NCBI GenBank assembly: GCA_944371545.1 | Contig: CALVXT010000084.1 | Span: 1-6,131, forward strand | Source of the DNA: an uncultured Bacilli bacterium | Lineage (GTDB): Bacteria; Bacillota_I; Bacilli_A; RF39; UBA660 | Length of the DNA: 6,131 nt | Direction: 5' to 3' | Shown here: positions 4,752 to 6,131 of the stretch, one piece after another | How positions within the stretch are numbered: position 1 is the first letter of the stretch | Layout: the number at the start of each line of letters is the position of its first letter | The notes under the pieces: generated by a model | Databases searched by the model: none | Told to the model about the DNA's origin: nothing | The model's input: only the letters and a program-made list of their open reading frames with translations | Made by a program: the position numbers and the translations under genes

Positions 4752-6131
4752 ATGATTGATTTGACAGGTTTAAATGAATTACAAAAAGAAGCTGTAATGC
4801 ATAAAGATGGGCCCTGTTTAGTTATAGCTGGGGCCGGAAGTGGTAAAACAAAAGTTTTAACTACAAGAATAGCTGAACTTATAGATAGTGGAGTAGATTC
4901 TTATCATATTTTAGCTATAACTTTTACAAATAAAGCGGCGAAAGAAATGAAAGAGCGATTATCGAAAATTGTTTCTGATAATGAAGCTTTTGTTGGTACA
5001 TTTCATTCTTTTGGAATGCGTATTATTCGTGAAAATGTTTTAAAACTTGGAATGGAAAGAAACTTTACTATTTTGGATAGTGATGACGTGTTAAGTTTGA
5101 TTAAGAAAATTTTAAAAGAAAAAGGTTATGATATTAAGGAAGTAAGTCCTTCTTATATTCGAAATCGGATTAGTTTTATAAAAAATGAAATGCTTACAAA
5201 TGCCGAGATTGAAAAGTTTTTTCAAAGTGATGTGGAAAAAATTGCTTATGAGGTATATATAGAATATAATTTGAAACTTAAGAAAAATAATTCTGTTGAT
5301 TTTGATGATTTATTAAGACTTCCTGTTTTATTATTTCAAGAACATCCTGAAGTTTTAGAACATTATCAAGATAAGTTCCAGTATATTTTAATAGATGAAT
5401 ATCAGGATACAAATGAAGTACAATATAAACTCGTGAAGTTGTTAGCAAGAAAATATCAGAATTTATTTGTTGTAGGAGATCCTGATCAATCTATTTATCA
5501 ATTCCGTGGAGCGAATTATAAGAATATTTTGAATTTTGAAAGAGATTATCCGAATGCAAAAGTCGTATCTTTGGAAGATAATTATCGGAGTACAAAGATG
5601 ATTTTAGATGCTGCGAATAGTGTCATTAAAAATAATAAAGAAAGAAAAGAAAAAAATTTACGAAGTCATCATGGTGAAGGTTTAAAGATTAAGTATATGC
5701 GAGCTTATGATGAAAAAAATGAGATTTCTTTGGTTATTTCTGAAATTAGAAAGTTGTTTGATGAAGGTTATCAAAAGAAAGATATTGCAGTTTTTTATCG
5801 TACAAATGCTCAAGCCAGAGTTGTCGAAGAACAATTTTTAAAAGCCAATATCCCTTATAAAGTTGTTGGTAGTTATTACTTTTATGCCCGTAAGGAGATT
5901 AAAGATTTAATTTGCTATCTTCGTCTTATTTTAAATTCTAATGATAATGTTTCTTTGGAAAGAGTTATTAATGTGCCTAAACGTGGAATAGGCGCAAGTA
6001 GTATTAGTAAATTGGCTAGTATAGCAGCTAATGAGAATGCAAGTATGTTTGATGTATTAAGTAGTCCTAAAGAGTTAGAGTTTAAGAATTTGATTCTTGA
6101 GTTACAAAAATCAAGTGAATCTTTATCTTTA
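4752..6131 (+). CDS. pcrA: PcrA/UvrD-family superfamily 1 ATP-dependent DNA helicase (3'-truncated by window)
   Basis: The frame stays open from ATG 4752 to the window end, giving 460 residues of a protein that usually has about 720-750. Superfamily 1A helicase motifs appear in order: Q motif LNELQKEAV (7-15), Walker A AGAGSGKT (26-33), motif Ia ITFTNKAAKEM (56-66), motif Ib GTFHSFG (82-88), DFDDLL (183-188), Walker B LIDEYQDTN (213-221), motif III VVGDPDQSIYQFRGA (240-254), motif IV DNYRST (276-281), then FYRTNAQAR (348-356), ARKEIKDLICYLRL (379-392) and NVPKRGIGASSI (407-418). Motifs V and VI lie beyond the window. The enzyme unwinds DNA 3'-to-5' in replication restart, repair and displacement of RecA or RNA polymerase, in the cytoplasm. 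Similarity to Gram-positive PcrA is close throughout, but motif III has Phe251 where PcrA and UvrD usually have Trp. A good Shine-Dalgarno (GAGGT) and a TATAAT precede it, so it is probably transcribed separately from the surface genes. A UvrD-like paralogue rather than the orthologous pcrA cannot be excluded. Confidence 0.93.
   Translation, partial: MIDLTGLNELQKEAVMHKDGPCLVIAGAGSGKTKVLTTRIAELIDSGVDSYHILAITFTNKAAKEMKERLSKIVSDNEAFVGTFHSFGMRIIRENVLKLGMERNFTILDSDDVLSLIKKILKEKGYDIKEVSPSYIRNRISFIKNEMLTNAEIEKFFQSDVEKIAYEVYIEYNLKLKKNNSVDFDDLLRLPVLLFQEHPEVLEHYQDKFQYILIDEYQDTNEVQYKLVKLLARKYQNLFVVGDPDQSIYQFRGANYKNILNFERDYPNAKVVSLEDNYRSTKMILDAANSVIKNNKERKEKNLRSHHGEGLKIKYMRAYDEKNEISLVISEIRKLFDEGYQKKDIAVFYRTNAQARVVEEQFLKANIPYKVVGSYYFYARKEIKDLICYLRLILNSNDNVSLERVINVPKRGIGASSISKLASIAANENASMFDVLSSPKELEFKNLILELQKSSESLSL

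Noticed and set aside
1..6131. CRISPR array, tRNA, rRNA, insertion sequence or phage features
   Set aside because: No regularly spaced repeats, tRNA cloverleaf-like segments, transposase motifs or terminal inverted repeats were seen; coding sequence covers nearly the whole window, with non-coding gaps of no more than 79 nt.

Overview
The window is AT-rich, and all four genes lie on the + strand. It looks like part of a chromosome from a low-GC Gram-positive (Bacilli/Clostridia or an uncultured Mycoplasmatota-type relative such as RF39). The grounds are codon use rich in A/T third positions, purine-rich Shine-Dalgarno sites, SipW/TasA-style secretion leaders, BspA-type leucine-rich repeats and a PcrA-type helicase. 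TGA is used as a stop codon and the Trp codons are TGG, so the standard bacterial code applies rather than the Mycoplasma code. The lineage is an inference from style, not from a marker gene.

Layout: (1) 1-1572 is the 3' part of a secreted or surface protein gene whose first codons lie before the window. (2) 1652-3190 is a complete tandem paralogue of it. Both proteins have the same plan: an N-terminal hydrophobic leader resembling SipW-dependent (TasA/CalY) leaders, a beta-rich TasA-like domain, a middle domain, a short run of LRR_5/BspA-type repeats and a shared C-terminal tail. (3) 3204-4673, 13 nt downstream, encodes a multi-pass GT39/PMT-type membrane glycosyltransferase. (4) 4752 to the window end encodes the N-terminal 460 residues of a PcrA/UvrD-family DNA helicase, behind its own probable promoter and a T-rich spacer.

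Genes 1-3 are probably one surface-related transcription unit: two exported repeat proteins and an enzyme that could glycosylate surface polymers or these proteins. The helicase is a housekeeping neighbour and is probably functionally unrelated.

The most notable signal is the relation between the two paralogues. Their first 170 visible bases (1-170 against 1676-1845) differ at only three positions, all synonymous, and then the match breaks abruptly to roughly chance-like similarity before homology resumes in patches. This looks like recent gene conversion or cassette exchange acting on the export leader, with divergence of the exposed parts. Both ectodomains also carry exactly six cysteines in the same order, which suggests a conserved disulfide pattern.
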